Assembly (NCBI GenBank): GCA_963995505.1
Contig: OZ023181.1
Span: 10,970,221 to 11,034,220, forward strand
From: Hypericum androsaemum
Taxonomy: Eukaryota; Streptophyta; Magnoliopsida; Malpighiales; Hypericaceae
Direction of reading: 5' to 3'
DNA length: 64,000 nucleotides
Shown here: positions 1-13,749 of the stretch, in pieces
Layout of the letters: every line of letters begins with the position of its first letter
Numbering within the stretch: position 1 is the first letter of the stretch
Notes under the pieces: model-generated
What the model saw: only the letters and a program-made list of their open reading frames with translations
Database searches by the model: none
What the model was told of the DNA's origin: nothing
Program-made: the position numbers and the translations under genes

Positions 1-229
1 TCAAATGCAAGATATGGAAAGAAAAGTGAAGAAAAGGAAAGAAAAGGCAAGATAAGGCAAAAAAAGACAAGAAAAGGAAAGAAAAGGCAAGAAAAGGCAA
101 AGAAAAAGCAAGATAGGGCAAGAAAAGGCAATGTTAGGCAAGAAAAGGCAAGACAAGGAAGTAAAAGGCAAGATAAGGTGAGAAAAGGCAAGATAAGGCA
201 AGATAAGGCAAGAAAATGCAAGAAAATGC

Positions 230-3200
230 TAGATGAGAAAAGAAATGGCAAGAATTGGCAAGAAATGGCAAAGAAAAGGCAAGAAAAGGAAAGGAAAAGG
301 CAAGATAAGGATAGAAAGGGAAAGAAAAGGCACAAAAAGGAAAGATAAGGCAAGAAAGGGAAAGAAAAGGCATGAAAAGGCAAGGATAAAGCAAGAAAAG
401 GCAAGATAAGGTAAGAAAAGGCTAGAAAATGCAAGGCAATGGCTAGATATGGAAAGAAAGTGAAGAAAAGGCAAGATAAGGCAAGAAAAGGCAAGATAAG
501 GCAAGATAAGGTAAGAAAAGGCAAGAAAAGGAAAGATAAGACAAGATAAGGCAAGATAAGGCAAGAAAAGGCAAGGAAAAAGCAAGATAGGGTAAGAAAA
601 GGGAATGTAAGGCAAGAGAACGCAATGTAAGGTAAGAAAAGGCAAGGAAAAAGTAAGATTTGGCAAGAAAAGGAAAGATAAGGCGAGAAAAGGCAAGAAA
701 ATGCTTGATTAGAAAAGAAAATGCAAGAAAAGGAAAGAAATGGCAAAGAAAAGGCAAGATAAGTCAAGAAAAGGCAAGAAAAGATAAGAAAAGGAAAGAA
801 AAGGTAAGGAAATAGCAAGATAAGGAAAGATAAGGCAAGAAAAGACAAGATATGGCAAGGCAAGGCAAAAAATTTCAAGAAATGGCAAGAAATGGCAAGA
901 AAATGCAAAATAAGGATTCAAAAGGCAAGAAATGGCAAGATAAGGCAAGAAATAGCAAGAAATAGCTAGAAAAGGAAAGAAAAAGCAAGAAAAGGTAGGA
1001 TAAGGGAAGAAAAGGCAAGATAAGGCAAGAAATGGAAGGAAAAGGCAAGATAAGGAAATGAAAGGTAAGATAAGGCAAGAAAATGCAAGATGAGGAAAGA
1101 AAAGGAAAGAAAAGGCAAGAAATGGCAAGGAATAGGCAAGATAAGGAAAGAAAAGGCAAGATAAGGGAAGAAAAGACAAGAAAAGGTAAGAAAAGCCTAG
1201 GAAAAAGAAATATAAGGAAAGAAAAGCCAAGATAAGGCAAGAAAAGACAAGAAAAGGTAGGAAAAGGCAAGATAAGGAAAGAAAAGCCAAGATAAGGCAA
1301 GAGAAGGCAAGGAAAGGCAAGGAAAATACTGGTAGAGGCATGGAAAAGGCAAGATAAGGAAAGAAAAGGCAAGTTAAGGCAAGATAAGGCAAGAAAATGT
1401 ACAAAATGGAAAGGAAAAGGCAAGAAAAGGCTAAAAAAGGAAAGGAAAAAGCAAGATTTGGAAAGAAAAGGCAAGATAAGGATAGAAAAGGAAAGATAAG
1501 GCAAGAAAAGGCAAGAAAAAGCAAGATCAGGCAAGAAAAGGAAAGATAAGGCAAGGTAAGGCAAGAAAAGGCAAGAAAAGGCAAGGAAAAAGTAAGATAG
1601 GGCAAGAAAAGGCAAGATGAGGAAAGATAAGGCTAGAAAAGGCAAGAAAAAGTAAGATAAGGCAAGAAAAGGAAAGGAAAAGGAAAGAAAAGGCAAGGAA
1701 AAGGCAAGATAAGGCAAGAAAAGATAAGATAAGTCAAGAAAAGGCAAGATAAGGCAAGATATGACAAGAAAAGGCAAGAAAAAGAAAGAAAAGGCAACAA
1801 AAAGGTAGGATATGGCAAGAAAAAGTTAAGATAAGGCAAGAAAATGCAAGATAAGGAAGCAAAAGGCAAGAGAAGGTAAAATAAGGAAAGAAAAGGTAAG
1901 ATAAGGTAAGATAAGGCAAGAAAAGAAAAGAAAAGGCAAGGAAAAATTAAGACATGGTAAGAAAAGGAAAGAAAAGGAAAGATAAGAAAAGACAAGGCTA
2001 GAAAAGGGAAGATAAGGGAAGAAAAGGTAAGGAAAAGTCAAATTAAGGAAAGATAAGGCAAGATAAGGAAAGATATGGCAATAAAAGACAAGAAAAGGAA
2101 AGAAAAAGTCAAAAAGAGGCAAGGAAAAAGCAAGATAGGGCAAGAAAAGTCAATGTAAGGCAAGAAAAGGCAAGATAATGAAGTAAAAGGCAAGATAAGG
2201 GAAGAAAAGGCAAGATAAGACAAGAAAATGCAAGAAAATGCTAGATCAGAAAAGAAAAGGCAAGAAAAGGAAAGAAATGGCAAAGAAAAGGCAAGATAAG
2301 GCAAGAAAAGGCAAGAAAAGATAAGAAAAGGAATGAAAAGGTAAGGAAATAGCAAGATGAGGAAAGATAAGGCAAGAAAAGACAAGATATGGCAAGGCAA
2401 GGCAAAAAATGGCAAGAAATGGCAAGATAAAGCAAGAAATGGTAAGAAAAAGCAAAATAAGGATTGAAAAGGCAAGATTAGGCAAGAAATAGCAAGAAAA
2501 GGAAAGAAAAGGGAAGAAAAGGTAGGATAAGGGAAGAAAAGGCAAGATAAGGGAATAAATGGCAAGGAAAAGGCAAGATAAGGAAATGATAGGTAAGATA
2601 AGGCAAGAAAATGCAAGATAAAAAAAGAAAAGGCAAGAAATGGCAAGGAATAGGCAGGATAAGGAAAGAAAAGGCAAGATAAGGCAAGAAAAGATAAGAA
2701 AAGGCAAGAAAAGGCTAGGAAAAAGAAAGATAAGAAAAGAAAAGCCAAGATAAGGTAAGAAAAGATAAGAAAAGGCAAGAAAAGGCCAGGAAAAGGCAAG
2801 ATAAGGTAAGAAAAGCCAAGATAAGGCAAGAGAAGGCAAGGAAAGCTAAGGAAAATGCTGGTAAAGGCATGGAAAAGGCAAGATAAGGAAAGAAAAGGCA
2901 AGTTAAGGCAAGAAAAGGTACGAAAAGGAAAGGAAAAGGCAAGAAAAGGCTAAAAAGGAAAGGAAAAAGCAAGATTTGGAAAGAAAAGGCAAGAAAAGAT
3001 AGAAAAGGCAAGATAAGACAAGAAAAAGAAAAAAAATGCAACGAAAAGGCTGGAAAAGGAAAGAAAAGGCAAGAAAAGGAAAGAAAAGGCAAGAAAAGTT
3101 AAGGAAAAAGTAAGATAGGGCAAGAAAAGGCAAGAAAAGGAAAGATAAGGAAAGACAAGGAAAGACAAGGCTAGAAAAGACTGGAAAAGGCAAGAAAAGG

Positions 3201-3250
3201 CAAGAAAAGTCAAGGAAAAGGCAAGTTAAGGAAAGATAAGGCTAGATATG
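230..3250 (+). repeat. Pair of diverged ~1.53-kb segments (left pair)
   Basis: Two adjacent segments share marker order: a TAGATCAG-like motif (about 705 and 2243), then the CTGGTA..GGCATGG motif (1329 and 2858, spacing 1,529 bp), with similar distances between the two markers (about 615 to 625 bp). The segments differ at many monomers, so they are related but old. The outer edges are approximate. Confidence 0.6.
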
Positions 3251-3699
3251 GCAAGATAAGGCAAGAAAAGGCCAGAAAAGACAAGAAAAAGTAAGATAAG
3301 GCAAGATAAGGCTAGAAAAGGCAAGGAAAGACAAGGCTAGAAAAGGTAAGAAAAAGTAAGATAAGGCAAGAAAAGGCAAGGAAAAGGCAAGATAAGGAAA
3401 GATACAGCAAGATATGACAAGAAAAGGCAAGAAAAAAAAAAGAAAAGGAAACGAAAAAGTAGGATAGGGCAAGAAAAAGCAAGATAAGGCAAAAAAAGGT
3501 AAGATAAGGCAAGAAAAGGCAAGATAAGGAAGCAAAAGGCAAGAGAAGGCAAGATTAGGAAAGAAAAGGCAAGAAAAGGCAAGAAAAGGCAAGAAAAGGT
3601 AAGAAAAGGCAAGGAAAAAGTAAGATAGGGCAAGAAAAAGAAAGAAAAGGAAAGATAAGGAACGACAAGGCTAGAAAAGGCAAGATAAGGGAAAAAAAG

Positions 3700-5250
3700 G
3701 CAAGGAAAAGTCAAATTAAGGAAAGATAAGGCAAAATAAGGAAAGATATGGCAAGAAAAGATAAGAAAAGGAAAGAAAATGAAAGAAAAGGTAAAAAAAG
3801 GCAAAAAAGGTAAGATAAGGAAAGAAACGGCAAGAAAAGGCATGGAAAAAGCAAGAAAAGGAAAGAAAAGGCAAGATAAGATAAGAAATGGATAGAAAAT
3901 TCAAGGAAAAGGCAAGATATGGAAAGAAAAGGGAAGAAAAGGCAAGATGAGGCAAGAAAAAACAAGATCAAGCAAGAATAGGTAAGATAAGGCAAGGTAA
4001 GGCAAGAAAAGGCAAGAAAAGGAAAGAAAAGGCAAGAAAAGGCATGGAAAAAGTAAGATAGGGCAAGAAAAGGCAAGATGAGGAAAGATAAGGCAAGAAA
4101 AAGTAAGATAAGGCAAGAAAAGGCAAGGAAAAGGCAAGATAAGGAAAGATAAGTCAAGATAAGGCAAGAAAAGATAAGATAAGGCAAGAAAAGGGAAGAT
4201 AAGGCAAGATATGACAAGAAAAGGCAAGAAAAAGAAAGAAAAGGCAATGAAAAGGTAGGATAGGGCAAGAAAAAGGTAAGATAAGGCAAGAAAAGGCAAG
4301 ATTAGGAAGTAAAAGGCAAGAGAAGGGAAGAGAAGGCAATATAAGGAAAGAAAAGGTAAGATAAGGTAAGATAAGGCAAGAAAAGGCAAGGAAAAAGTAA
4401 GATAGGGCAAGAAAAGGAATGAAAAGAAAAGATAAGGAAAGACAAGGCTAGAAAAGGCAAGAAAAGGCAAGATAAGGAAAGAAAAGGCAAGGAAAAGTCA
4501 AATTAAGGAAAGGTAAGGCAAGATAAGGAAAGATATGGCAAGAAAAGATAAGAAAAGGAAAGAAAAAGTCAAGAAGAGGCAATAAAAGGCAAGGAAAAGG
4601 AAAGATAATGAAAGAAAATGAAAGATAAGGTAAGAAAAGGCAAAAAAGGTAAGATAAGGAAAGAAAGGGTAAGAAAAGGCATGGAAAAAGCAAGAAAAGG
4701 AAAGAAAAGGCAAGATAAGGCAAGAAAAGGCAAGAAAATTCAAGGAAAAGGCAAGATATGGAAAGAAAAGGGAAGAAAAGGCAAGATAAGGAAAGAAAAG
4801 GTAAGATTATGCAAGATAAGGCAAGAAAAGGCAAGTTAAGGACAGATACGGCAAGAAAAGTCAAGAAAAGACAAGAAAAGGAAAGGAAAAGTCAAGAAAA
4901 GGCAATAAAAGGCAAGATAAGGATAGAAAAGGAAAGATAAGCTAAGAAATGGCATAAAAAGGTAAGATAAGGCAAGAAAGGGAAAGAAAGGGCAAGGATA
5001 AAGCAAGAAAAGGCAAGATAATGCAAGAAAAGGATAGAAAATGCAAGGCAAAGGCAAGATATGGAAAGAAAAGTGAAAATAAGGCAAGATAAGGTAAGAT
5101 AAGGCAAGATAAGGCAAGATAAGGCAAGAAAAGGCAAGAAAGGAAAGAAAAGGAAAGAAAAGGCAAGGAAAAAGCAAGATAGGGCAAGAAAAGGCAATGT
5201 AAGTCAAGAAAAGGAAAGATAAGGAAGTAAAAGGCAAGATAAGGGAAGAA
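3700..5250 (+). repeat. Internal duplication of about 784 bp
   Basis: The marker GTCAAATTAAGG occurs at 3714 and 4498 (784 bp apart), followed in both places by the same succession of variants, including AAAAAAGGTAAGATAAGG and a GGCATGGAAAAAGC motif. The corresponding place in the second larger unit (9302 onward) has a single such segment followed by the 4831/9648 marker, so the offset between the two large units drops from about 5,588 to about 4,805 bp. The extra copy therefore belongs to the left unit only, or was lost from the right one. Confidence 0.6.
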
Positions 5251-6349
5251 AATGCTAGATGAGAAAAGAAAAGGCAAGAAAAGATAAGAAATTTAAAGAA
5301 ATGGAAAAAAAAGGTAAGGAAATAGCATGATAAGGAAAGAAAAGGCAAGATATGGCAAGGCAAGGTAAAAAATTGGCAAGAAAAGGCAAGATAACGCAAG
5401 AAATGGCAAGAAAATGCAAAATAAGGATAGAAAATGCAAGAAATGGCAAGATAAGGCAAGATAAGGCAAGAAAAGGTAAGAAATAGCAAGAAAAGGAAAG
5501 AAAAGGTAGGATAAGGGAAGAAAATGCAAGAATAGGCAAGAAAAAGCAAGGAAATGGCAAGATAAGGAAATGAAATTTAAGATAAGGCAAGAAAATGCAA
5601 GATAAGGAAAGAAAAGGAAAGAAATGGCAAGAAAAAGGCAAGATAAGGAAAGAAAAGGCAAGATAAGGCTAAAAAAAAAGAAAAGGCAAGAAAAGGCCAG
5701 GAAAAGGTAAGATAAGGAAAGAAAAGCCAAGATAAGGCAAGGAAACGCAAGGAAAAGGAAAGTTAAGGAAAGATAAGGCAGGATAAGGCAAGATATAGCA
5801 AGAAAAGGCAAGAAAAAATAAGAAAAGGAAAGGAAAAGTCATGAAAAGGAAAGAAAAGGCAATGAAAAGGCAAGATAAGGAGAGAAAAGGCACAAAAAGG
5901 TAAGATAAGGCAAGAAAGGGTAAGAAAAGGTAAGAAAAGGCAAGGAAAAGGCAAGAAAATGGAAGAAAAGTCAAGAAAAGGCAAGGGAATGCAAGAAAAG
6001 GCAAGAAAATGCAGGGAAAAGGCAAGATATGGAAAGAAATGGGAAGAAAAGGTAAGATAAGGAAGAAAAGGCAAGAAAAGGAATGAAAAGGCAAGGAAAA
6101 AACCAAGATAGGGCAAGAAAAGGCAATGTAAGGCAAGATAAGGAAGTAAAATGCAAGATAAGGCACGAAAAGGCAAGATAAGGCAAGAAAATACAAGAAA
6201 ATGGTAGATGAGATTTGAAAAGGCAAGAAAAGGTAAGAAATGGAAAAGAAAAGGCAAGAAAAGGAAAGATAAGGCAAGAAAAGACAAGAAAAGGAAAGAA
6301 AAGGTAAGTAAATAGCAAGATAAGGGAAGATAAGGAAAGTTATGGCAAG

Positions 6350-9250
6350 AAAAGGAAAGAAAAAGTCAAGAAAAGGCAATAAAAGGCATGAAAAGGCAAG
6401 GAAAAAGCAAGATAGGGCAAGAAAAGGCAATGTAAGGCAAGAAAAGGCAAGATAATGAAGTAAAAGGCAAGATAAGGCGAGAAAAGGCCAGATAAGCAAG
6501 AAAATGCTAGATCAGAAAAGAAAAGGAAAGAAAAGGAAAGAAATGGCAAAGAAAAGGCAAGATCCAAGATAATGCAAGAAAATATAAGAAAAGGAAAGAA
6601 AAGGTAAGGAAATACCAAGATAAGGAAAGATAAGGCAAGAAAAGGCAAGATATGGCAAGGCAAGGCAAAAAATGGCAAGAAATGGCAAGATAAAGTAAGA
6701 AATGGCAAGAAAATGCAAAATAAGTATTGAAAAGGCAAGAAATGGCAAGATAAGGCAAGAAATAGAAAGAAATAGCAAGAAAGGGAAAGAAAAGGCAAGA
6801 AAACTTAGGATAATAGAAGATAAGGCAAGAAATGGCAAGGAAACGGCAAGATAAGGAAATGAAAGGTAAGATAAGGCAAGAAAATGCAAGATAAGGAAAG
6901 AAAAGGAAAGAAAAGGCAATATAAGACAAGAAAAGACAAGAAAATGCAAGAAAAGGCTAGGAAAAGAAAGATAAGGAAAGAAAAGCCAAGATAAGGCAAG
7001 AAAAGATAAGAAAAGGCAAGAAAAGGCCAGGAAAAGGCAAGATACGAAAAGAAAAGCCAAGATAAGGCAAAAGAAGGCAAGGAAAGGCAAGGAAAATGCT
7101 GGTAAAGGCATGGAAAAGGCAAGATAAGGAAAGAAAAGGCAAGTTTAGGCAAGATAAGGCAAGAAAAGGTACAAAAAGGAAAGGAAAAGGCAAGAAAAGG
7201 CTAAAAAATGAAAGGAAAAAGCAAGATTTGGAAAGAAAAGGCAAGATAAGGATAGAAAAGGCAAGAAAAAGCAAAATCAGGCAAGAAATGGTAAGATAAG
7301 GCAAGGTAAGGCAAGAAAAGGCAAGAAAAGGAAAGAAAAGGCAAGAAAAGGCAAGGAAAAAGTAAGATAGGGCAAGAAAAGGCAAGATGAGGAAAGACAA
7401 AGATAGAAAAAGCAAGATAAGGCAAGAAAAGGCAAGATAAGTCAAGATAAGGCAAGAAAAGATAAGATAAGGCAAGATATGACAAGAAAAAGGCAAGAAA
7501 AAGAAAGAAAAGGCAACGAAAAGGCAGGATAGGGCAAGAAAAAGGTAAGATAAGGCAAGAAAAGGCAAGAATAAGGAAGCAAAAGGCAAGAGAAGGCAAG
7601 AAAAGGCAAGATAAGGAAGCAAAAGGCAAGAGAAGGCAAGATAAGGAAAGAAAAGGTAAGATAAGGTAAGATAAGGCAAGAAAAGGCAAGAAAAGGAAAG
7701 AAAAGGCAAGGAAAAAGTAAGATAGGGCAAGAAAAGGAATGAAAAGGAAAGATAAGGAAAGATAAGGCTAGAAAAGGCAAGAAAAGGCAAGATAAGGGAA
7801 GAAAAGTCAAGGAAAAGTCAAATTAAGGAAAGATAAGGCAAGATAAGGAATGATATGGCAAGAAAAAACAAGAAAAGGAAAGAAAAAGTCAAGAAGAGGC
7901 AAGGAAAAGGCAAGATAGGTCAAGAAAAGGCAATGTAAGGCAGGAAAAGGCAAGATAATGAAGTAAAAGGCAAGATAAGGCAAGAAAATGCTAGATCAGA
8001 AAAGAAAAGGCAAGAAAAGGAAAGGAATGGCAAAGAAAAGGAAAGATAAGGCAAGAAAAGATAAGAAAAGGAATGAAAAGGTAAGGAAATAGCAAGATAA
8101 GGAAAGATAAGGCAAGATAAGGCAAGAAAAGTCAAGATATGGCATGGCTAGGCAAGGCAAAAAATGGCAAGAAATGGCAAGATAAAGCAAAAATGGCAAG
8201 AAAAAGCAAAATAAGGATTGAAAAGGCAAGACAAGGCAAGAAATAGCAATAAATAGCAAGAAAAGGAAAGAAAAGGCAAGAAAAGGTAGGATAAGGGAAG
8301 AAAAGGAAAGATAAGGCAATAAATGGCAAGGAAAAGGCAAGATAAGGAAATGATAGGTAAGATAAGGCAAGAAAATACAAGATAAGGAAAGAAAAGGAAA
8401 GAAAAGGCAAGAAACAGCAAGGAATAGGCAAGATAAGGAAAGAAAAGGCAAGATAAGGCACGAAAAGACAAGAAAAGGAAAGAAAAGGCGAGGAAAAAGA
8501 AAGATAAGGAAAGAAAAGCCAAGATAAGACAAGAAAAGATGAGAAAAGGCAAGAAAAGGCATGGAAAAGGCAAGATAAGGAAAGAAAAGCCAAGATAAGG
8601 CAAGAGAAGGCAAGGAAAGAGCAAGGAAAATGCTGGTAAAGGCATGGAAAAGGCAAGATAAGGAAAGAAAAGGCAAGTTAAGGCAAGAAAAGGCAAGAAA
8701 AGGTACGAAAAGGAAAGGAAAAGGCAAGAAAAGGCTAAAAAAGGAAAGGAAAAAGCAAGATTTGGAAAGAAAAGGCAAGATAAGGCAAGAAAAAGAAACA
8801 AAATGCAACAAAAAGGTAGGACAGGGCAAGAAAAAGCAAGATCAGGCAAGAAAAGGTAAGATAAGGCAAGGTAAGGCAAGAAAAGGCAAGAAAAGGAAAG
8901 AAAAGGCAAGATAAGGAAAGACAAGGCTAGAAAAGGCAAGAAAAAGCGAGATAAGGCAAGAAAAGGCAAGGAAAAGGAGAGATAAGGCAAAATATGACAA
9001 GGAAAGGCAAGAAAAAGAAACAAAAGGCAACGAAAAGGCAGGATAGGGCAAGAAAAAGCAAGATAAGACAAAAAAAGGTAAGATAAGGCAAAAAAAAGTT
9101 AATATAAGGCAAGAAAAGGCAAGATAAGGAAGCAAAAGGCAAGAGAAGGCAAGATAAGGAAAGAAAAAGGCAAGATAAGGCAAGAAAAGGCAAGAAAAAG
9201 GTAAGGAAAGGAAAGGAAAAAGTAAGATAGGGCAAGAAAGGGAAAGACAA
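6350..9250 (+). repeat. Pair of diverged ~1.5-kb segments (right pair)
   Basis: This repeats the arrangement of the left pair. TAGATCAG motifs lie near 6508 and 7992, and CTGGTAAAGGCATGG lies at 7099 and 8633, a spacing of 1,534 bp. The pair is displaced from the left pair by about 5.77 kb. The simplest reading is that the 1.5-kb duplication came first and was then carried in a larger unit. Edges are approximate. Confidence 0.6.
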
Positions 9251-9289
9251 GGCTAGAAAAGGCAAGAAAAGGCAAGATAAGGGAAGAAA

Positions 9290-12200
9290 AGGCAAGGAAA
9301 AGTCAAATTAAGGAAAGATAAGACAAGATAAGGAAAGATATGGCAAGAAAAGATAAGAAAAGGAAAGAAAAAGTCAAGAAGAGGTAATAAAAGGCAGGGA
9401 AAAGGCAAGTTAATGAAAGAAAATCAAAGATAGGGTAAGAAACGGCAAAAAAGGTAAGATAAGGAAAGAAAGGGCAAGAAAAGGCATGGAAAAAGCAAGA
9501 AAAGGAATGAAAAGGCAAGATAAGGCAAGAAAAGGCTAGAAAATTTAAGGAAAAGGACAGATATGGAAAGAAAAGGGAAGAAAAGGCAAGATAAGGAAAG
9601 AAAAGGTAAGATAAGGCAAGAAAAGGTAAGAAAAGGCAAGGAAAAGGCAAGTTAAGGACAGATATGGCAAGAAAAGTCAAGAAAAGATAAGAAAAGGAAA
9701 GGAAAAGTCAAGAAAAGGCAAGAAAAGTCAAGGAAAAGGCAAGATAAGGATAGAAAAAGAAAGATAAGGTAAGAAAAGGCATAAAAAGGTAAGATAAGGC
9801 AAGAAAGGGAAAGAAAAGGCAAGAAAAGGCAAGGATAAAGCAAGAAAAGGCAAGAAAAGGTAAGAAAAGGCAAGATAAGGTAAGAAAAGGCTAAAAAATG
9901 TAAGGCAAAAGCAAGATATGGAAAGAAAAGTGAAGAAAATGCAAGATAAGGCAAGAAAAGGCAAGATATGGAAAGAAAAGTAAAGATAAGGCAAGAAAAG
10001 GTAAGATAAGGCAAGATAAGGCAAGAAAAAGAAAGAAAAGGCAAGGAAAAAGCAAGATAGGGCAAAAAAAGGCAATGTAAGTCAAGAAAAGGAAAGATAA
10101 GGAAGTAAAAGGCAAGATAAGGCGAGAAAAGGTAAGATAAGGCAAGAAAATGCAAGAAAATGCAAGATGAGAAAAGAAAAGGCAAGAAAAGGCAAGATAA
10201 GGCAAGAAAAGGCAAGAAAAGATAAGAAAAGTAAAGAAAAGGCAAAAAAAGGTAAGGAAATAGCAGGATAAGGAAAGAAAAGGCAAGATATGGCAAGACA
10301 AGGCAAGAAATGGCAAGATAAAGCAAGAAATGGCAAGAAAATGAAAAATAAGGATAGAAAAGGCAAGATAAGGCAAGAAAAGGCAAAAATAGCAAGAAAA
10401 GGAAAGAAAAGGCCGGATAAGGGAAGAAAAGGCAAGAAAAGGCAAGAAAAAGCAAGGAAAGGGCAAGATAAGGAAATGAAATTTATGATAAGGCAAGAAA
10501 ATGCAAGATAAGGAAAGAAAAGGAAAGAAATGGCAAGAAAAAGGCAAGATAAGGAAAGAAAAGGCAAGATAAGGCTAATAAAGACAAGAAAAGGCAAGAA
10601 AAGGCCAGGAAAAGGCAAGATAAGGAAAGAAAAGCCAAGATAAGGCAAGAAAAGGTAAGAAAAGGCAAGATAAGATAAGAAAAGGCTAAAAAATACAAGG
10701 CGAAGGCAAGATATGGAAAGAAAAGTGAAGAAAATGCAAGATAAGGCAAGAAAAGGCAAGATATGGAAAGAAAAGTGAAGATAAGGCAAGAAAAGGTATG
10801 ATAAGGCAAGATAAGGCAAGAAAAGGAAAGAAAAGGCAAGGAAAAAGCAAGATAGGGCAAGAAAAGGCAATGTAAGTCAAGAAAAGGAAAGATAAGGAAG
10901 TAAAAGGCAAGATAAGGCGAGAAAAGGTAAGATAAGGCAAGAAAATGCAAGATGAGAAAAGAAAAGTAAAGAAAAGGCAAAAAAAGGTAAGGAAATAGCA
11001 AGATAAGGAAAGAAAAGGTAAGATATGGCAAGAGAAGGCAAGAAATGGCAAGATAAAGCAAGAAATGGCAAGATAAAGCAAGAAATGGATAGAAAAGGCA
11101 AGAAATGGCAAGAAAAGGCAAAAATAGCAAGAAAAGGAAAGAAAAGGCAGGATAAGGGAAGAAAAGGAAAGAAAAGGCAAGAAAAAGCAAGGATAGGGCA
11201 AGATAAGGAAATGAAATTTAAGATAAGGCAAGAAAATGCAAGATAAGGAAAGAAAAGGAAAGAAATGACAAGAAAAAGGCAAGATAAGGAAAGAAAAGGC
11301 AAGATAAGGCTAATAAAGACAAGAAAAGGCCAGGAAAAGGCAAGATAAGGAAAGAAAAGCTAAGATAAGGCAAGAAAATGCAAGAAAAGGCAAGTTAAGG
11401 AAAGATAAGGCAAGATAAGGCAAGATATGGATAGAAAAGGCACAAAAAGTCAAGATAAGGATAGAAAAGGCACAAAAAGGTAAGATGAGGCAAGAAAGGG
11501 TAAGATAAGGTAAGAAAATGCAAGGAAAAGGTTAGAAAAGGCAAGAAAAAGAAACAAAAGGCAACGAAAAGGCAGGATAGGGCAAGAAAAAGAAAGATAA
11601 GAAAAAAAAAGGTAAGATAAGGCAAGAAAAGGCAAGATAAGGAAGCAAAAGGCAAGAGAAGGCAAGATAAGGAAAGAAAAGGCAAGATAAGGCAAGAAAA
11701 GGCAAGAAAAGGTAAGAAAAGGCAAGGGAAAAGTAAGATAGGGTAAGAAAGGGAAAGACAAGGCTAGAAAAGGCAAGAAAAGGAAATATAAGGGAAGAAA
11801 AGGCAAGGAAAATTCAAATTAAGGAAAGATAAGGCAAGATATGGCAAGAAAAGATAAGAAAAGGAAAAAAAATTAGAGAAGAGGCAATAAAAGGCAAGGA
11901 AAAGGTAAGATAATGAAAGAAAATGAAAGATAAGGTAAGAAAAGGCAAAAAAGGTAATATAAGGAAAGAAAAGGCATGGAAAAAGCAAGAAAAGGAAAGA
12001 AAAGGCAAGATAAGGCAAGAAAAGGCTAGAAAATTCAAGGAAAAGGACAGATATGGAAAGAAAAGGGAAGAAAAGGCAAGATAAGGAAAGAAAAGGTAAG
12101 ATAAGGCAAGAAAAGGCAAGAAAAGGCAAGGAAAAGGCAAGTTAAGGACAGATATGGCAAGAAAAGTTAAGAAAAGACAAGAAAAGGAAAGGAAAAGTCA

Positions 12201-12900
12201 AGAAACGGCAAGAAAAGGAAGGAAAAGGCAAGATAAGGATAGAAAAGGAAAGATAAGGTAAGAAAAGGCATAAAAAGGTAAGATAAGGCAAGAAAGGGAA
12301 AGAAAAGGCAAGAAATGGCAAGGATAAAGCAAGAAAAGGCAAGATAAGATAAGAAAAGGCTAAAAAATGCAAGGCAAAGGCAAGATATGGAAAGAAAAGT
12401 GAAGAAATGGCTAGAAAAGGCAAGAAAAGGCAAGATATGGAAAGAAAAGTGATGAAAATGCAAGATAAGGCAAGAAAATGAAAGAAAAGGAAAGAAAAGG
12501 CAAGGAAAAAGCAAGATAGGGCAAGAAAAGGCAATGTAAGTCAAGAAAAGGAAAGATAAGGAAGTAAAATGCAAGATAAGGTGAGAAAAGGCAAGATAAG
12601 GAAAGAAAATGCAAGATGAGAAAAGAAAAGGCAAGAAAATGCAAGAAAAGATAAGAAAAGTAAAGAAAAGGCAAAAAAAAAGGTGAGGAAATAGCAAGAT
12701 AAGGAAAGAAAAGGCAAGATATGGCAAGACAAGGCAAAAAATGGTAAGAAAAGGCAAGATAAAGCAAGGAAAGGGCAAGATAAGGAAATGAAATTTTAGA
12801 TAAGGCAAGAAAATGCAAGATAAGGAAAGAAAAGGAAAGAAATGGCAAGAAAAAGGCAAGATAAGGAAAGAAAAGGCAAGATAAGGCTAAAAAAGACAAG
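9290..12900 (+). repeat. Internal duplication of about 2.5 kb
   Basis: CAAATTAAGG occurs at about 9304 and 11815, and the marker GCAAGTTAAGGACAGATATG lies at about 9648 and 12138, spacings near 2,490 to 2,511 bp. The same marker pair occurs once, near 4500 and 4831, in the left large unit. The order of variants downstream is shared, for example AAAATGCAAGGCAAAGG then GGAAAGAAAAGTGAAG near 12,366 as near 5,041 and 9,895. Edges are approximate. Confidence 0.55.
9850..11320 (+). repeat. Tandem duplication of about 735 bp
   Basis: Two neighbouring segments share a run of variants. The motif AAATGAAATTTA lies at about 10,473 and 11,211, and the stretch 10,290-10,511 aligns with 11,025-11,246 at a constant offset of 735 bp. 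Nearer the left edge the offset is 795 bp (9,895 against 10,690), so one copy gained or lost about six monomers. The segment also has relatives near 5.0-5.6 kb and 12.4-12.8 kb. Confidence 0.65.
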
Positions 12901-13749
12901 AAAAGGCAAGAAAAGGCCAGGAAAAGGCAAGATAAGGAAAGAAAAGCCAAGATAAGGCAAGAAAATGCAAGAAAAGGCATGTTAAGGAAAGATAAGGCAA
13001 GATATGGCAAGAAAAGGCAAGAAAAGATAAGAAAAGGAAAGGAAAAGTCATGAAAAGGCAAGTAAAGGCAAGGAAAAGGCAAGATAAGGCAAGAAAGGGT
13101 AAGAAAAGGTAAGAAAAGGCAAGGAAAAGGTAAGAAAAGGCAAGAAAAGTCAAGAAAAGGCAAGAGAATGCAAGAAAACGTTAAAAAATGCAAGGAAAAG
13201 GCAAGTTATGGAAAGAAATGGGAAGAAAAGGCAAGATAAGGAGGAAAAGGCAAGAAAAGGAATGAAAAGGAATGAAAAGGTAAGGAAAAAAGCAAGATAG
13301 GGCAAGAAAAGGCAATGTAAGGTAAGATAAGGAAGTAAAATGCAAGATAAGGCATGATAAGGCAAGATAAGGCAAGAAAATGCATGAAAATGCTAGATGA
13401 GATTTGAAAAGGCAAGAAATGGCATAGAAAAGGCAAGAAAAGGAAAGATAAGGCAAGAAAAGATAAGAAAAGGAAAGAAAAGGTAAGGAAATAGCAAGAT
13501 AAGGAAAGATAAGGAAAGATATGGCAAGAAAAGACATGAAAAGGAAAGAAAAAGTCAATAATACGCAATAAAAGGCAAGAAAAGGCAAGGAAAAAGCAAG
13601 ATAGGGCAAGATAAGGAAGTAAAAGGCAAGATAAGGCGAGAAAAGGCAAGATAAGGCAAGAAAATGCTAGATCAGAAAAGAAAAGGTAAGAAAAGGAAAG
13701 AAATGGCAAAGAAAAGGCAAGATAAGGCAAGAAATGGCAAGAAAAGATT